Positions 6,737 to 14,990 of a DNA stretch of 64,000 nt are shown here, in pieces. Within the stretch, counting starts at the first letter, position 1. Each line of letters starts with the position of its first letter. The notes under the pieces were generated by a model. It ran no database searches, was not told where the DNA came from, and saw only the letters and a list, made by a program, of their open reading frames with translations. The DNA lies in NCBI GenBank assembly GCA_963831605.1, contig CAWHQR010000003.1:562076-626075 (forward strand), written 5' to 3'. The position numbers were made by a program, and so were the translations under genes. This DNA is from DASUPK01 sp963831605. GTDB lineage: Bacteria > Actinomycetota > Thermoleophilia > Solirubrobacterales > 70-9.

Positions 6737-8623
6737 ATGACCGACCGCGACGACGACTTCGGTGATGCTCCGACGCCGCCGGAGCCGTTTGACCCTTCAA
6801 CGCAGGAGTTTCAGGCCGTCGGCGGAGGCGAAGAGGATGAGCCGCAGACGGAGGAGCGCCCCAGGGATCCCGGGCGTCCGTTCATTCCGCCGGATCTCGA
6901 GGAGGAGATGGGTGGAACCCTGGATCTCGACGCGGACCTGGAGCAGGCCCGCCTGCTGGAGGCCGAGCGCATAGAGCGCCGCCACGAGGCGGTCTCGATG
7001 GATACCTCGACCTTCATGGCGATCCCGGCGCCGACGCCGACCAGCCCGTTCATCCCTCCGGAGTTCGACGAGAAGGCGGGGCGCCTGGGCCGCTCGACGG
7101 CGTTCTTCTCGATCGCCACGGCCTTCTCACGCGTCGCCGGCCTGGTGCGGGAGATCGTCGCGGCCAGCTACTTCGGCATCACGGGACCCATGTCGGCGTT
7201 CACCATCGCCTTCCAGGTGCCGAACCTGGTCCGCTCGCTGTTCGCGGATGCGGCTATCCAGGCCGCCTTCGTGCCTGTCTTCACGGAGGAGCTCGAGAAG
7301 GGGAACAAGAAGGAGGCGTTCCGGCTCGCCTCGACCCTGATCTACATGGTCACCCTGGTCCTCGGGGCGATCACCGCGCTCTTCATCCTGCTGGCGCCGG
7401 TCATCACGCCGCTCTTCGCCCCCGGCTTCAGCGGCGAGATCCTCGACCTGACGGTCACGCTCTCGCAGATTCTCTTCCCGATCCTGATCCTGCTCGGGGC
7501 GACGGGGATGGTGGTGGGGGTCCTGAACAGCTACGACCGCTTCGCGGCCTTCGCGATCTCGCCGTTCTTCTGGAACGTGGTGATCATCGCGGTGCTGGTC
7601 CTGCTGGAGCCGGCCTTCCACGGCAACGATCGGATCTACGCCTACGCGATCGGGGTCCTGGTCGGAACCGTGGTCCAGCTCGCGATCCCGGCCTGGGACC
7701 TGCGCCACACGCCGTTCAAGCTGACCAGGGACTTCGACTGGCACATCCCGGAGGTCAAGAGGGTTCTGCTCCTGATGCTGCCGGTGACCCTGAGCCTCGG
7801 CCTGATCAACTTCGACCTGCTGCTCAACAGCATCGTCGGGACGCTGGTCTCGACCGAGGCCCCGGCCGCGATCGACAAGGCGTTCCGCATCTACATGCTG
7901 CCTCAGGGCATCTTCTCCGTGGCCGTGGCGACGGTGACGTTTCCGACTCTGGCTCGCTTCGCGGCTCGCCAGGAGTGGGCGAATCTCCGCAGGACGATGG
8001 CGAACGGGATGCGGCAGATCCTGTTGCTCCTGATTCCCGCTGCTGCAGCCGTACTGGTGCTCTCGGTACCGATGACCCGGCTCGTCTACCAGCGAGGTGC
8101 GTTCGACGCCCACCAGACACACCTCGTCGCGCAGGCGCTCTTCTGGTTCGCGTTCTCGCTCCCGTTCAACGGCCTCTACCTGATGCTGACGCGCACCTTC
8201 TTCAGCCTGCAGCGTCCCTGGATCCCGACCGTGGTGGCCGGCTCCAACCTGGTCGTGGACATCATCTTCTCCTTCGCCCTCTACTCGCCGTTCGGTATCG
8301 GCGGCGTGGTCGCGGCGACGGTGATCGCCACGGTCTCGAGCGTCATCGCGGAGGTGGTCATCCTGCGCCGCCAGCTCGACGGACTGGAGCTGCGGCGCCT
8401 GTTCGCGACCGCGGCCCGAGTGCTGTTCGCCGCCGCGCTGCTCGCGGGAGTCAGCTATTTCGTCTGGGACGGGCTGGACCAGGCGCTCGGCCGCGGCACG
8501 ATCGCGCAGATCATCTCGCTCGGCGTCGCGCTCGCCGCCGGGTTCGCGACCTACTTCGGTGCGGTCCTGGCCCTCCGCGTTCCCGAGGCGACCCAGATCA
8601 CGAGACTGGTGCGGCGGATCTAG
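6737..8623 (+). CDS. murJ: Lipid II flippase MurJ (MviN family) with acidic N-terminal extension
   Basis: Flips lipid II across the cytoplasmic membrane for peptidoglycan synthesis. Of 628 residues, the first ~110 form an acidic, Pro-rich cytoplasmic extension (TDRDDDFGDAPTPPEPFDPS; two copies of F-I-P-P near residues 50 and 95). The MurJ core starts at about R-S-T-A-F-F-S-I-A-T-A-F-S-R-V-A-G-L-V-R-E and contains the conserved S-Y-F-G and multiple membrane helices through the C-terminus. No C-terminal kinase-like domain of the mycobacterial type is present. Start ATG 6737 is the first in frame; the extension is unusually long for the family outside actinobacteria. Confidence 0.95.
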   Translation: MTDRDDDFGDAPTPPEPFDPSTQEFQAVGGGEEDEPQTEERPRDPGRPFIPPDLEEEMGGTLDLDADLEQARLLEAERIERRHEAVSMDTSTFMAIPAPTPTSPFIPPEFDEKAGRLGRSTAFFSIATAFSRVAGLVREIVAASYFGITGPMSAFTIAFQVPNLVRSLFADAAIQAAFVPVFTEELEKGNKKEAFRLASTLIYMVTLVLGAITALFILLAPVITPLFAPGFSGEILDLTVTLSQILFPILILLGATGMVVGVLNSYDRFAAFAISPFFWNVVIIAVLVLLEPAFHGNDRIYAYAIGVLVGTVVQLAIPAWDLRHTPFKLTRDFDWHIPEVKRVLLLMLPVTLSLGLINFDLLLNSIVGTLVSTEAPAAIDKAFRIYMLPQGIFSVAVATVTFPTLARFAARQEWANLRRTMANGMRQILLLLIPAAAAVLVLSVPMTRLVYQRGAFDAHQTHLVAQALFWFAFSLPFNGLYLMLTRTFFSLQRPWIPTVVAGSNLVVDIIFSFALYSPFGIGGVVAATVIATVSSVIAEVVILRRQLDGLELRRLFATAARVLFAAALLAGVSYFVWDGLDQALGRGTIAQIISLGVALAAGFATYFGAVLALRVPEATQITRLVRRI

Positions 8624-8662
8624 CGCGAGTCCCCTGAGCGCGAGCGCTGCCACTTCCCTGGG

Positions 8663-9538
8663 ATGAATCAGAATGCAGACGCGGTCGGGCGGGCGGAGGG
8701 GCAGGTCGCGGCCGTGCGCGACGATCCGGCGGCGCGCCTTGCGCTGATGGCCAGGGTGTTCCACGGACCGACGGGCCGCGCGCCGCGACACCTGCCATTC
8801 CGGCGCGCGGCATTGTCATTCATGCGGTGGCAGGCCCGCCGCGGGGTGCTCGATCCGCTCTACGCCACGCCGCCCGGCAGCGCGTGGTGGCGGGCGGTCA
8901 ACGAGCGATTGCTGCGAGATGGATGCGAAACCATCGCGCTCCTGGGTGGCCTGGCTGGAGAGCCTTCGTCGCAAGCGGTGCGCCTCTGGCTCGAGTTCGG
9001 CGCGAGCCCGACGCCGCGCAACTGGTATCGAGCGCACAACGCAAGCATCGTGGCCGGCTTCCTGGAGCATCGGGAACTCGCCGAGGCAGAGAGCGCGCCG
9101 GAGCGCTTCTTCATCAACGTCGCCCTGTTGCGCGTGCTGTACGCGCACGCACTGGTCGCGGAGCCGCGCCTCGCGCTGGGGCGATTGGCTCCCGTAGGCC
9201 GCGTGGTGGGCGATCCGCGGCTCGGGATGACAGGGGTCTTCCTCTCACTTCGACGTGTGCTCCCGAACCGATATCCGCTCGACGGCGACGTCGAACGCTA
9301 TGTCGCGGACGAGCAGCGTCTCGGCCGGATGCTCGACTACGCCGTGATTGCTCCGCGCCTGCAATGCCTGTACGAGTGGTCTGCGCGTGAGCTGGCAGAA
9401 CCTCGCCTGCTCGAGCTGATTCGCGACGGCAGCCCAATCTACGTCTGGCCATTCGAGGAGCGACACGTTTGGCGCCGTCGCGACATGCCGGTCGTAGCCC
9501 GCGTGATCGCACAGGTCACCCGCCCATCCCCCAGCTGA
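8663..9538 (+). CDS. Conserved-looking hypothetical protein, function unknown
   Basis: 291 residues, no signal peptide or clear membrane helix. Composition is rich in Arg, Trp and Leu, with distinctive segments R-R-A-A-L-S-F-M-R-W-Q-A-R-R-G, P-P-G-S-A-W-W-R-A-V-N-E-R-L-L-R-D-G, N-W-Y-R-A-H-N-A-S-I-V and V-L-P-N-R-Y-P-L-D-G. It does not match a family I can name with confidence. Coding use (GC-rich third positions) and the absence of competing ORFs support a real gene. ATG at 8663. It lies between murJ and soxR, which faces it with an 11-nt gap. Confidence 0.75.
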   Translation: MNQNADAVGRAEGQVAAVRDDPAARLALMARVFHGPTGRAPRHLPFRRAALSFMRWQARRGVLDPLYATPPGSAWWRAVNERLLRDGCETIALLGGLAGEPSSQAVRLWLEFGASPTPRNWYRAHNASIVAGFLEHRELAEAESAPERFFINVALLRVLYAHALVAEPRLALGRLAPVGRVVGDPRLGMTGVFLSLRRVLPNRYPLDGDVERYVADEQRLGRMLDYAVIAPRLQCLYEWSARELAEPRLLELIRDGSPIYVWPFEERHVWRRRDMPVVARVIAQVTRPSPS

Positions 9539-9549
9539 AGACGCGGCGG

Positions 9550-9999
9550 CTAGGCGGGCCTCGGATCGCCGACCCAGTAGCGCGGGCCGGGCCCGGCGCC
9601 GGCGGCCCGGTCGTTTGGATTCGCCAGCTTGCATCGGTCCAGGGACAGACAGCCGCAGCCGATGCACTCCGTCAGCCCAGCGCGCAGGCGCTCGAGCTCG
9701 GAGATCCGCTCGTCGATCCGCGACGTCCAGCCGGCGGAGAGCCGCGACCAGTCGCTGCGATTCGGCGCGCGGTCGGGAGGGAGCTTCGCGAGTTCCTCGC
9801 CGATCTCGCTCAGGCTCAGGCCGATCCTCTGGGCGAAGACGATGAACGCGATCCGCCGGAGGACCGAACGCGGATAGCGGCGGTGGCCGGAGCCTGCCCG
9901 CTCGGAGGTGATCAGGTCTCGGTCCTCATAGAAGCGGAGCGCCGAGGCGGCGACGCCGCTTCGCTTCGCCACCTCGCTGATCGTCAGGAGATCGTGCAT
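9550..9999 (-). CDS. soxR: Redox-sensitive transcription activator SoxR (MerR family)
   Basis: [2Fe-2S] MerR-family sensor of redox-cycling compounds. 149 residues: N-terminal winged helix-turn-helix (LTISEVAKRSGVAASALRFY, residues about 5-24, then R-R-Y), a dimerisation helix, and the cluster motif C-I-G-C-G-C-L-S-L-D-R-C (CxxCxCx5C), diagnostic of SoxR. The ATG at 9999 gives a normal SoxR length. A near-consensus SoxR operator lies in the divergent gap 26-56 nt upstream, so it probably controls the DUF5519 gene. Like other actinobacterial SoxR proteins it has no soxS partner here. Confidence 0.95.
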   Translation of the reverse strand: MHDLLTISEVAKRSGVAASALRFYEDRDLITSERAGSGHRRYPRSVLRRIAFIVFAQRIGLSLSEIGEELAKLPPDRAPNRSDWSRLSAGWTSRIDERISELERLRAGLTECIGCGCLSLDRCKLANPNDRAAGAGPGPRYWVGDPRPA

Positions 10000-10024
10000 T
10001 CGGGCAGAGAAGCAGGAATCTGCC

Positions 10025-10055
10025 TTGACTTCAAGCTCACTTGAGCTTGTAGCTT
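10025..10055 (+). promoter_or_regulatory. SoxR-type operator/promoter with 19-bp spacer
   Basis: -35 TTGACT (10025-10030) and -10 TAGCTT (10050-10055) are separated by exactly 19 bp, the over-long spacer that MerR-family activators untwist. The spacer begins with the dyad TCAAGCTCACTTGA (10031-10044), close to the enterobacterial soxS box (core TCAAG...CTTGA). It sits between soxR and the DUF5519 gene. Confidence 0.85.
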
Positions 10056-10086
10056 GAGGGCTTCCACCACACCCCCGGGAGGCGAG

Positions 10087-10437
10087 ATGAGCGAAGACAG
10101 GACTGCGAGCGAAGTGATCACCGGCGAAGTCACCTCCTGGCCGGGAGTCGAGGCCGGGTACGGCAAGCGCGGCGAGTGGGGCTTCCGGGTGAACGGCCAC
10201 GAGGTCGGTCATCTGCACGGTGATCACGCCGCTCACTTCAGCTTCGGCAAGGAGGTCGGCGCCGCCCTCAGGGAGCAGGGGCGTGTGGTCGACCATCCGG
10301 TCTTCCCAGGCAAGAACGCCATGGCGGCGCGCCGGATCGACACGGAAGAGGACGTGCGCGACGTGATCGAGTTGATGCGGCTGAACTACGACCGCATCGT
10401 GGCCCGCTACGGCCTCTCCTCGCCGGCTACCGCGTGA
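10087..10437 (+). CDS. DUF5519 (luciferase-family) protein, predicted SoxR target
   Basis: 116 residues from ATG 10087, chosen because GGGAGGCGAG lies directly upstream. The fold signature is that of the short luciferase-annotated DUF5519 family: S-W-P-G-V-E-A-G-Y-G-K-R-G-E-W-G-F, then G-H-E-V-G-H-L-H-G-D, then R-I-D-T-E-E-D-V and M-R-L-N-Y-D-R. The biochemical role is not established; no flavin- or nucleotide-binding motif is evident. The SoxR-type promoter immediately upstream indicates induction by redox-active compounds. Its 3' end overlaps the convergent methyltransferase gene by 11 nt. Confidence 0.8.
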   Translation: MSEDRTASEVITGEVTSWPGVEAGYGKRGEWGFRVNGHEVGHLHGDHAAHFSFGKEVGAALREQGRVVDHPVFPGKNAMAARRIDTEEDVRDVIELMRLNYDRIVARYGLSSPATA

Positions 10438-11203
10438 GCTCTGCGATCACGTAGCGACTCGTCAGCCGAAACGCCTCTGGGTCCTCGTTTCCCTCGAGGT
10501 AGATGCGCCGCATCTCCTCGCGCACGTCGTCAGCTCGGCCGGCGTCCTCCAGGATCGGGCGAGCGGCGACCGCGAGCGGATGGTTCTCGCCCTCGATCCG
10601 CATGAACTCGTCCACCGACGGTGCGCCGAAAGCAAGGCTGTGCTCGGTCACGGTCGTTGCGAAGCCGTGCGGCTCGAACAGCCCGGCCAGCGAGACGTGC
10701 TCGTGCCAGGTGAACGGTTGGGACGCCGGCGGTTGTTCGAGGATCTCGGCCATGGCCTCACGGCTCACACGAACCGCATCGGAGATCGGTCCCCCTGGGA
10801 CCCAGGCGGCGAACACGATCCGACCGCTGGGCTTGGTCACTCTTGCGATCTCGGCGGCGGCAGCCGCTGGGTCGTCGGCGAAGATCACCCCGAAGACCGA
10901 GACGACCACGGCCGCCTCCGCGTCGGAGATTGGCATCGAGGCCGCCTCTCCGAGCACGAACTCGGCGTCGAGATCGCGTTCTTCCGCTGCGGCGGACGCC
11001 ACCTCCAGCAGCCGCTGCGAGGGATCCACTCCGATTGCTGAAACTCCGCGCTCGGCTGCGAGCAGCGCGGCGTTGCCGGTTCCGCAGCCGATGTCCACCA
11101 GCGTCTCGCCCGGGACGGGATCCGCCGTTTCAACGACCATCTCCGCGGCGGGCAGAAGCTGCTTGGCGATTCGCTCGTAGCTGCCCAGTCCCCAGTCGAT
11201 CAC
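10427..11203 (-). CDS. Class I SAM-dependent methyltransferase
   Basis: 258 residues with the Rossmann-type SAM site L-V-D-I-G-C-G-T-G-N-A-A (motif I, about 35-46). Motif II acidic residue is in G-V-D-P-S, V-L-G-E-A-A-S-M-P is motif III-like, and V-F-G-V-I-F-A-D-D-P is the motif IV region; the architecture is methyltransferase type 11. The C-terminal half (HEHVSLAGLFEPHGFA) is typical of small-molecule methyltransferases of unknown substrate. Start is GTG 11203, 6 nt after a TAGGGT -10 box, so probably leaderless. It is divergent from lepA. Confidence 0.85.
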   Translation of the reverse strand: MIDWGLGSYERIAKQLLPAAEMVVETADPVPGETLVDIGCGTGNAALLAAERGVSAIGVDPSQRLLEVASAAAEERDLDAEFVLGEAASMPISDAEAAVVVSVFGVIFADDPAAAAAEIARVTKPSGRIVFAAWVPGGPISDAVRVSREAMAEILEQPPASQPFTWHEHVSLAGLFEPHGFATTVTEHSLAFGAPSVDEFMRIEGENHPLAVAARPILEDAGRADDVREEMRRIYLEGNEDPEAFRLTSRYVIAELTR

Positions 11204-11209
11204 GCGGTG

Positions 11210-11219
11210 ACCCTACCCT
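11210..11219. promoter_or_regulatory. Overlapping divergent -10 boxes (methyltransferase / lepA)
   Basis: On the minus strand TAGGGT (11215-11210) is 6 nt before the methyltransferase GTG. On the plus strand TACCCT (11214-11219) is 13 nt before the lepA ATG. The two boxes overlap by two bases, so RNA polymerase probably cannot occupy both promoters at once. Confidence 0.45.
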
Positions 11220-11232
11220 TCCGAGTCCGACC

Positions 11233-13035
11233 ATGGACCGCATTCGCAACTTCTCGATCATCGCCCACATCGATCACGGCAAGTCGACGCTCGCCGACCG
11301 CATTCTCGAGCTCACCGGGGCGGTCGATGCACGGACGCACGTGCCACAGATGCTCGACTCGATGGAGCTGGAGCGCGAGCGCGGCATCACCATCAAGGCC
11401 CAGGCCGTTCGGGTCGCCTTCCAAGCCGCTGACGGCGAGACCTACCACCTGCACCTGATCGACACCCCCGGACATGTCGACTTCTCCTACGAGGTCTCGC
11501 GCAGCCTCGCAGCCTGCGAGGGAGCTCTGCTGGTCGTGGATGCCGCGCAGGGTGTGGAGGCCCAGACCGTCGCAAACGCGTACGCGGCGATCGATGCCGG
11601 ACTCGAGCTGATCCCGGTCCTGAACAAGGTGGATCTGCCAGGCGCCGATCCCGACGGGGTCGCCACCCAGGTGGCCGACCTGCTCGGCGGCGATCCCTCC
11701 GATGCCCTGCGGATTTCCGCGAAGACCGGAGAGGGCGTCACCGACGTGCTCGAGGCGATCGTCCAGCAGATCCCGCCGCCCCAGGGCCAGCCCGAATCAC
11801 CGCCCAGGGCACTGATATTCGACTCCGAGTTCGACCAGTACCGCGGCGTCGTGGCCTTCGTCCGGATGGTCGACGGGCGCTTCACGAAGGACGAGCCGAT
11901 CAAGGCAATGCAGGCGGGTACGCAGGCCGACATTGACGACATCGGGTTCTTCACGCCGAAGATGACCCCCGCGAAGGGAATGGCCGCGGGCGAGGTCGGC
12001 TACGTGATCACCGGGATCAAGGACGTCACGAAGCTTCGGGTCGGCGACACGCTGACCAGCCGCGAGCGGGCCGCGTCCGACGCGCTGCCCGGCTACCGCG
12101 AGGTGCGCCCGATGGTCTTCTGCGGGCTCTTCCCGATCGACACCGATCGCTATTCGGACCTGCGTGACGCGCTCGACCGCCTTGCCCTGAACGATGCGGC
12201 GCTCTCCTATGAGCCGGAGACCTCCGACGCGCTCGGCTTCGGTTTCCGCTGCGGCTTCCTTGGCCTGCTCCACATGGACATCGTCCGCGAGCGGCTCGAG
12301 CGCGAGTACGACCTCGAGCTGCTCGCGACCACGCCCAACGTCCGCTACGAGGTGACGCTGATCAACACCGGAGAGGTGATCGAGGTTCGCAGCCCGACCG
12401 ACATGCCCGATCCCGCCTCCATCGAATCGATCTCCGAGCCCTACATCAGGGCCACGATCATCACCCCCAACGACTTCGTGGGCCCGGTGATGGAGCTCTG
12501 CCAGAAGCGCCGCGGCGAGCACGTCGGGCTGCACTACCTCTCGCCGACTCGCGTTCAGGTCCAATACGACCTGCCGCTGGGTGAGATCGTGCTCGACTTC
12601 TTCGACCAGCTCAAGTCGCGCAGCAAGGGGTACGCGTCGCTCGACTACGAGCCGATCGGCAACCGGCCCTCGGACCTGGTCAAGCTCGACGTGCTGCTCG
12701 CCGGTGACAAGGTCGACGCCCTGTCTCTGATCGTGCACAAGGAGGCCTCCTACGACCAGGGCCGGAGCCTGGTGGAGCGCCTTCGCAAGACGATCCCGAG
12801 ACAGCAGTTCGACGTCCCGGTGCAGGCCGCGATCGGAGCCAACGTGATCGCCCGCGAGACGGTCAAGGCCGTGCGAAAGGACGTGACCGCGAAGCTCTAC
12901 GGCGGCGACGTCAGCCGGAAGAAGAAGCTGCTCGAGAAGCAGAAGAAGGGCAAGAAGCGGATGAAGCAGGTGGGCGCCGTCGAGGTGCCGCAGGAGGCGT
13001 TCCTCGCCGTGCTCGAGATGGACGGGGATGCCTAG
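11233..13035 (+). CDS. lepA: Elongation factor 4 (LepA)
   Basis: Ribosome-associated GTPase that back-translocates or remodels stalled ribosomes. 600 residues, the usual length. G1 is I-I-A-H-I-D-H-G-K-S-T, switch II region D-T-P-G-H-V-D-F, and G4 N-K-V-D-L. The EF4-specific C-terminal region has R-A-T-I-I-T-P-N-D-F-V-G-P-V-M-E-L and a Lys-rich tail (SRKKKLLEKQKKGKKRMKQV). The ATG at 11233 is the family start M-D-R-I-R-N-F-S-I-I-A-H, although the frame is open upstream. The next gene overlaps its stop by 8 nt. Confidence 0.98.
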   Translation: MDRIRNFSIIAHIDHGKSTLADRILELTGAVDARTHVPQMLDSMELERERGITIKAQAVRVAFQAADGETYHLHLIDTPGHVDFSYEVSRSLAACEGALLVVDAAQGVEAQTVANAYAAIDAGLELIPVLNKVDLPGADPDGVATQVADLLGGDPSDALRISAKTGEGVTDVLEAIVQQIPPPQGQPESPPRALIFDSEFDQYRGVVAFVRMVDGRFTKDEPIKAMQAGTQADIDDIGFFTPKMTPAKGMAAGEVGYVITGIKDVTKLRVGDTLTSRERAASDALPGYREVRPMVFCGLFPIDTDRYSDLRDALDRLALNDAALSYEPETSDALGFGFRCGFLGLLHMDIVRERLEREYDLELLATTPNVRYEVTLINTGEVIEVRSPTDMPDPASIESISEPYIRATIITPNDFVGPVMELCQKRRGEHVGLHYLSPTRVQVQYDLPLGEIVLDFFDQLKSRSKGYASLDYEPIGNRPSDLVKLDVLLAGDKVDALSLIVHKEASYDQGRSLVERLRKTIPRQQFDVPVQAAIGANVIARETVKAVRKDVTAKLYGGDVSRKKKLLEKQKKGKKRMKQVGAVEVPQEAFLAVLEMDGDA

Positions 13036-13438
13036 CACCGAGCAACGCGAGAGCCTGGCCAGGGCCGGCATGGAGGCCTTCAACGCGGGCGACACCGACA
13101 CCATGGTGGCTGCGCTGGCCGGCGACATCGAGGTCTACGCCTCGCCGGAGATGGCGAACGCCGGGACCTTTCACGGTCACGACGGATTCGTCGCGTGGAT
13201 CATCGCGTGGACGGATGCCTGGGAGCAGATCTCCGCCGAGGTGACCGACACGATCACCGTCGGAGACCGGCACATCGTCACGGCGATCCATCAGGAGGGT
13301 CGCGGCCGTGAGGGGATCGAGCTGACCATGGAGCTCGCCTTCCTCTTCGATGTCGGAGATGACGGCCTCTGTCACTTCCTCGCGATGCTTCCGACGCCGG
13401 AGGAGGCGGTCGAGTTGGCCCGGGAGCGGGAGAGCTAG
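13028..13438 (+). CDS. NTF2/SnoaL-like protein
   Basis: 136 residues of the SnoaL/NTF2-like fold: an N-terminal helix (ARAGMEAFNAGDTDTMVAAL), a beta strand carrying the acidic pocket residue (D-I-E-V-Y), F-H-G-H-D-G-F-V-A-W-I, and three later strands (DTITVGDRHIVTAIHQEG; ELTMELAFLFDV). Such proteins are small-ligand binders, isomerases or hydrolases; the substrate cannot be told. The ATG is embedded in the end of lepA, so translation is probably coupled. It converges with the next gene through shared stop bases CTAG at 13435-13438. Confidence 0.8.
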   Translation: MPSTEQRESLARAGMEAFNAGDTDTMVAALAGDIEVYASPEMANAGTFHGHDGFVAWIIAWTDAWEQISAEVTDTITVGDRHIVTAIHQEGRGREGIELTMELAFLFDVGDDGLCHFLAMLPTPEEAVELARERES

Positions 13439-14049
13439 ATCCGGACTCGCCTGAGGGGAACGCCGAGCCGCCCCTCGACCTTCGCGAGCGGATCCTTCCC
13501 GTTGGCGATCAGCAGCACCACCTCGTCGGCGGGGAAGTCGCGCAGCTCGTCCTCGAGCGCCTGGGCAGGGTCGTGGTCGCCCACCGATCCGCTCACCGGG
13601 AGCCCAGCCGCCACCAGTGCGCCGGCGGATCGCGCCAGCCTGCCCTCCGCTTCGCGACGAGCGTCGTCCTCGGCGGAAAGCCACCGGTCGAGGCGATGGC
13701 TGGGGACCGGCACCAGGACCCGGACGTCCTCCGGGGTCCCAGCGAGAGCGGCGATGCGCTGAGCGGAAGCCGCGGTGGCCTCGGCCGTCGCCACGACCAG
13801 CACGCGATGACCGGCGTCGTCATGCTCGGCGACCTCGATCTTGCGATCAGGGCGCGCCCGGGAGGCGAAGACGACGAGTGCGGTGGCTGCGATCCCGCCC
13901 ACCGAGATGCCGACGCCTGCGCCGAGGATGCCGCCGAGCGCCATCGACGCCACGATCGCCACGCAGATCAGCCCGATCATCAGGGGAATGGCGTATGAGC
14001 GGAATCTCAGCCCGCCCTCGGCATCGGTGGTGGTCAGGAACGGAGACAC
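13435..14049 (-). CDS. Membrane-anchored protein with UspA-like domain
   Basis: 204 residues. Two hydrophobic segments near the N-terminus (IPLMIGLICVAIVASMALGG and GVGISVGGIAATALVVFA, about 22-60) precede a cytoplasmic alpha/beta domain. That domain begins H-R-V-L-V-V-A-T-A-E-A and includes V-R-V-L-V-P-V-P-S-H-R-L-D-R-W and D-E-V-V-L-L-I-A-N-G-K-D-P, reminiscent of universal-stress-like folds. The complete ATP-binding GxxG-9x-GS motif is not clear. Start is GTG 14049; a longer open frame upstream runs through hadA on the other strand and is not credible. Function unknown. Confidence 0.7.
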   Translation of the reverse strand: MSPFLTTTDAEGGLRFRSYAIPLMIGLICVAIVASMALGGILGAGVGISVGGIAATALVVFASRARPDRKIEVAEHDDAGHRVLVVATAEATAASAQRIAALAGTPEDVRVLVPVPSHRLDRWLSAEDDARREAEGRLARSAGALVAAGLPVSGSVGDHDPAQALEDELRDFPADEVVLLIANGKDPLAKVEGRLGVPLRRVRI

Positions 14050-14115
14050 TCGCAATTCGTACGGTAGCCCGGCCCGCCGGAGCCGTGCCGCTCTGCATAA
14101 AATCGCGCGCCTGGG

Positions 14116-14556
14116 ATGCCCGTCAAGACCGATGCAATCGGCAAGCAGTGGCCGGCCGCGACCTATGAGGTCGGCGCGGAGAAGATCCGCGAGTTCGCCG
14201 ATGCGATCGGCGCTCCCAACCCGGTTCACCGCGATCACGAGGCGGCCAGGTCCGCGGGATTCCGCGATCTGGTCGCTCCGCCGATGTTCTGCGTCGTCTA
14301 CAGCGCCCGAGCGATGGGACCCGCGATCCTCGATCCGGCTCTCGACATCAACCTCGCCACGATGCTGCACGGCTCTCAGGAGTTCGAGTGGGACGAGCCC
14401 GTCTGCGATGGCGACGTGATCGAGACGACGGCGACCTGCACGGAGATCTACGAGAAGGACGGCAAGGGCTTCTACGTCTTCGAGACCATTTCCACGAACC
14501 AGGACGGCATTCAGGTCGTCAAGGGAACCTGGACCAACATCGTCAGAGGAGTCTGA
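14116..14556 (+). CDS. hadA: MaoC-family dehydratase, HadA-like subunit
   Basis: 146 residues with the N-terminal MaoC (FAS1 dehydratase) fold: Y-E-V-G-A-E-K-I-R-E-F-A-D-A-I-G-A-P-N-P-V-H-R-D, then L-V-A-P-P-M-F-C-V-V. It lacks the complete hydratase-2 catalytic motif and resembles the structural HadA/HadC partner of mycobacterial (3R)-hydroxyacyl-ACP dehydratase. The next gene, 1 nt downstream, is the catalytic HadB type, so the two probably form a heterodimer in fatty-acid elongation. A -10-like TAAAAT at 14098-14103 lies upstream. Confidence 0.85.
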   Translation: MPVKTDAIGKQWPAATYEVGAEKIREFADAIGAPNPVHRDHEAARSAGFRDLVAPPMFCVVYSARAMGPAILDPALDINLATMLHGSQEFEWDEPVCDGDVIETTATCTEIYEKDGKGFYVFETISTNQDGIQVVKGTWTNIVRGV

Positions 14557-14557
14557 G

Positions 14558-14962
14558 GTGAGCGAGCTCGAGAGCCTGAAGCAGGGGGACTCCATCCCGG
14601 AGTGGAAGGTCACGCCGGACAAGTACCTGCCATATCGCTACGCCGGCGCTTCGGGGGACTTCAACCCGATCCACATCGACCCGGAATTCGCCAAGGCGGT
14701 CGGGCTCCCCGGCAACATCCTGCACGGCCTCTGGATGATGGCCCAGGTCGCCAGGGGGGCCGCCCAGCTGGCCGACGGCGATCCGCGAGCCCTGAAGCGG
14801 CTCTCCGTCCAGTTCAGGGGGATGGGTTTTCCCGAGCAGGAACTGGTCGTGAGCGGAACGGTGGAGGAGGCCGCCGACGGCCGCGTGACGATCGACATGG
14901 TCGCTGCCCAGGGCGACAATCAGGTGATCAGGAACGCCCAGGCCGAGCTCGGCGCGGACTAG
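14558..14962 (+). CDS. hadB: MaoC-family dehydratase, HadB-like catalytic subunit
   Basis: 134 residues containing the hydratase-2 signature Y-A-G-A-S-G-D-F-N-P-I-H-I-D, with the catalytic Asp and His, followed by G-L-P-G-N-I-L-H-G-L-W-M-M. Dehydrates (3R)-hydroxyacyl-ACP (or CoA) during fatty-acid elongation, probably with the upstream HadA-like subunit. Start is GTG 14558, with an AGAGGAG ribosome site in the end of hadA. No hadC or beta-ketoacyl synthase gene is nearby. Confidence 0.88.
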   Translation: MSELESLKQGDSIPEWKVTPDKYLPYRYAGASGDFNPIHIDPEFAKAVGLPGNILHGLWMMAQVARGAAQLADGDPRALKRLSVQFRGMGFPEQELVVSGTVEEAADGRVTIDMVAAQGDNQVIRNAQAELGAD

Positions 14963-14977
14963 CGCGCGCCGCGTTCC

Positions 14978-14983
14978 TATCAT
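14978..14983 (+). promoter_or_regulatory. -10 box of probably leaderless hrcA promoter
   Basis: TATCAT ends 7 nt before the hrcA GTG and no Shine-Dalgarno lies between. I found no CIRCE inverted repeat (TTAGCACTC-N9-GAGTGCTAA) here. Confidence 0.5.
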
Positions 14984-14990
14984 CAGCTCT

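Noticed and set aside
14963..14990. CIRCE operator upstream of hrcA
   Set aside because: No TTAGCACTC-N9-GAGTGCTAA-like repeat can be read here or before dnaJ.
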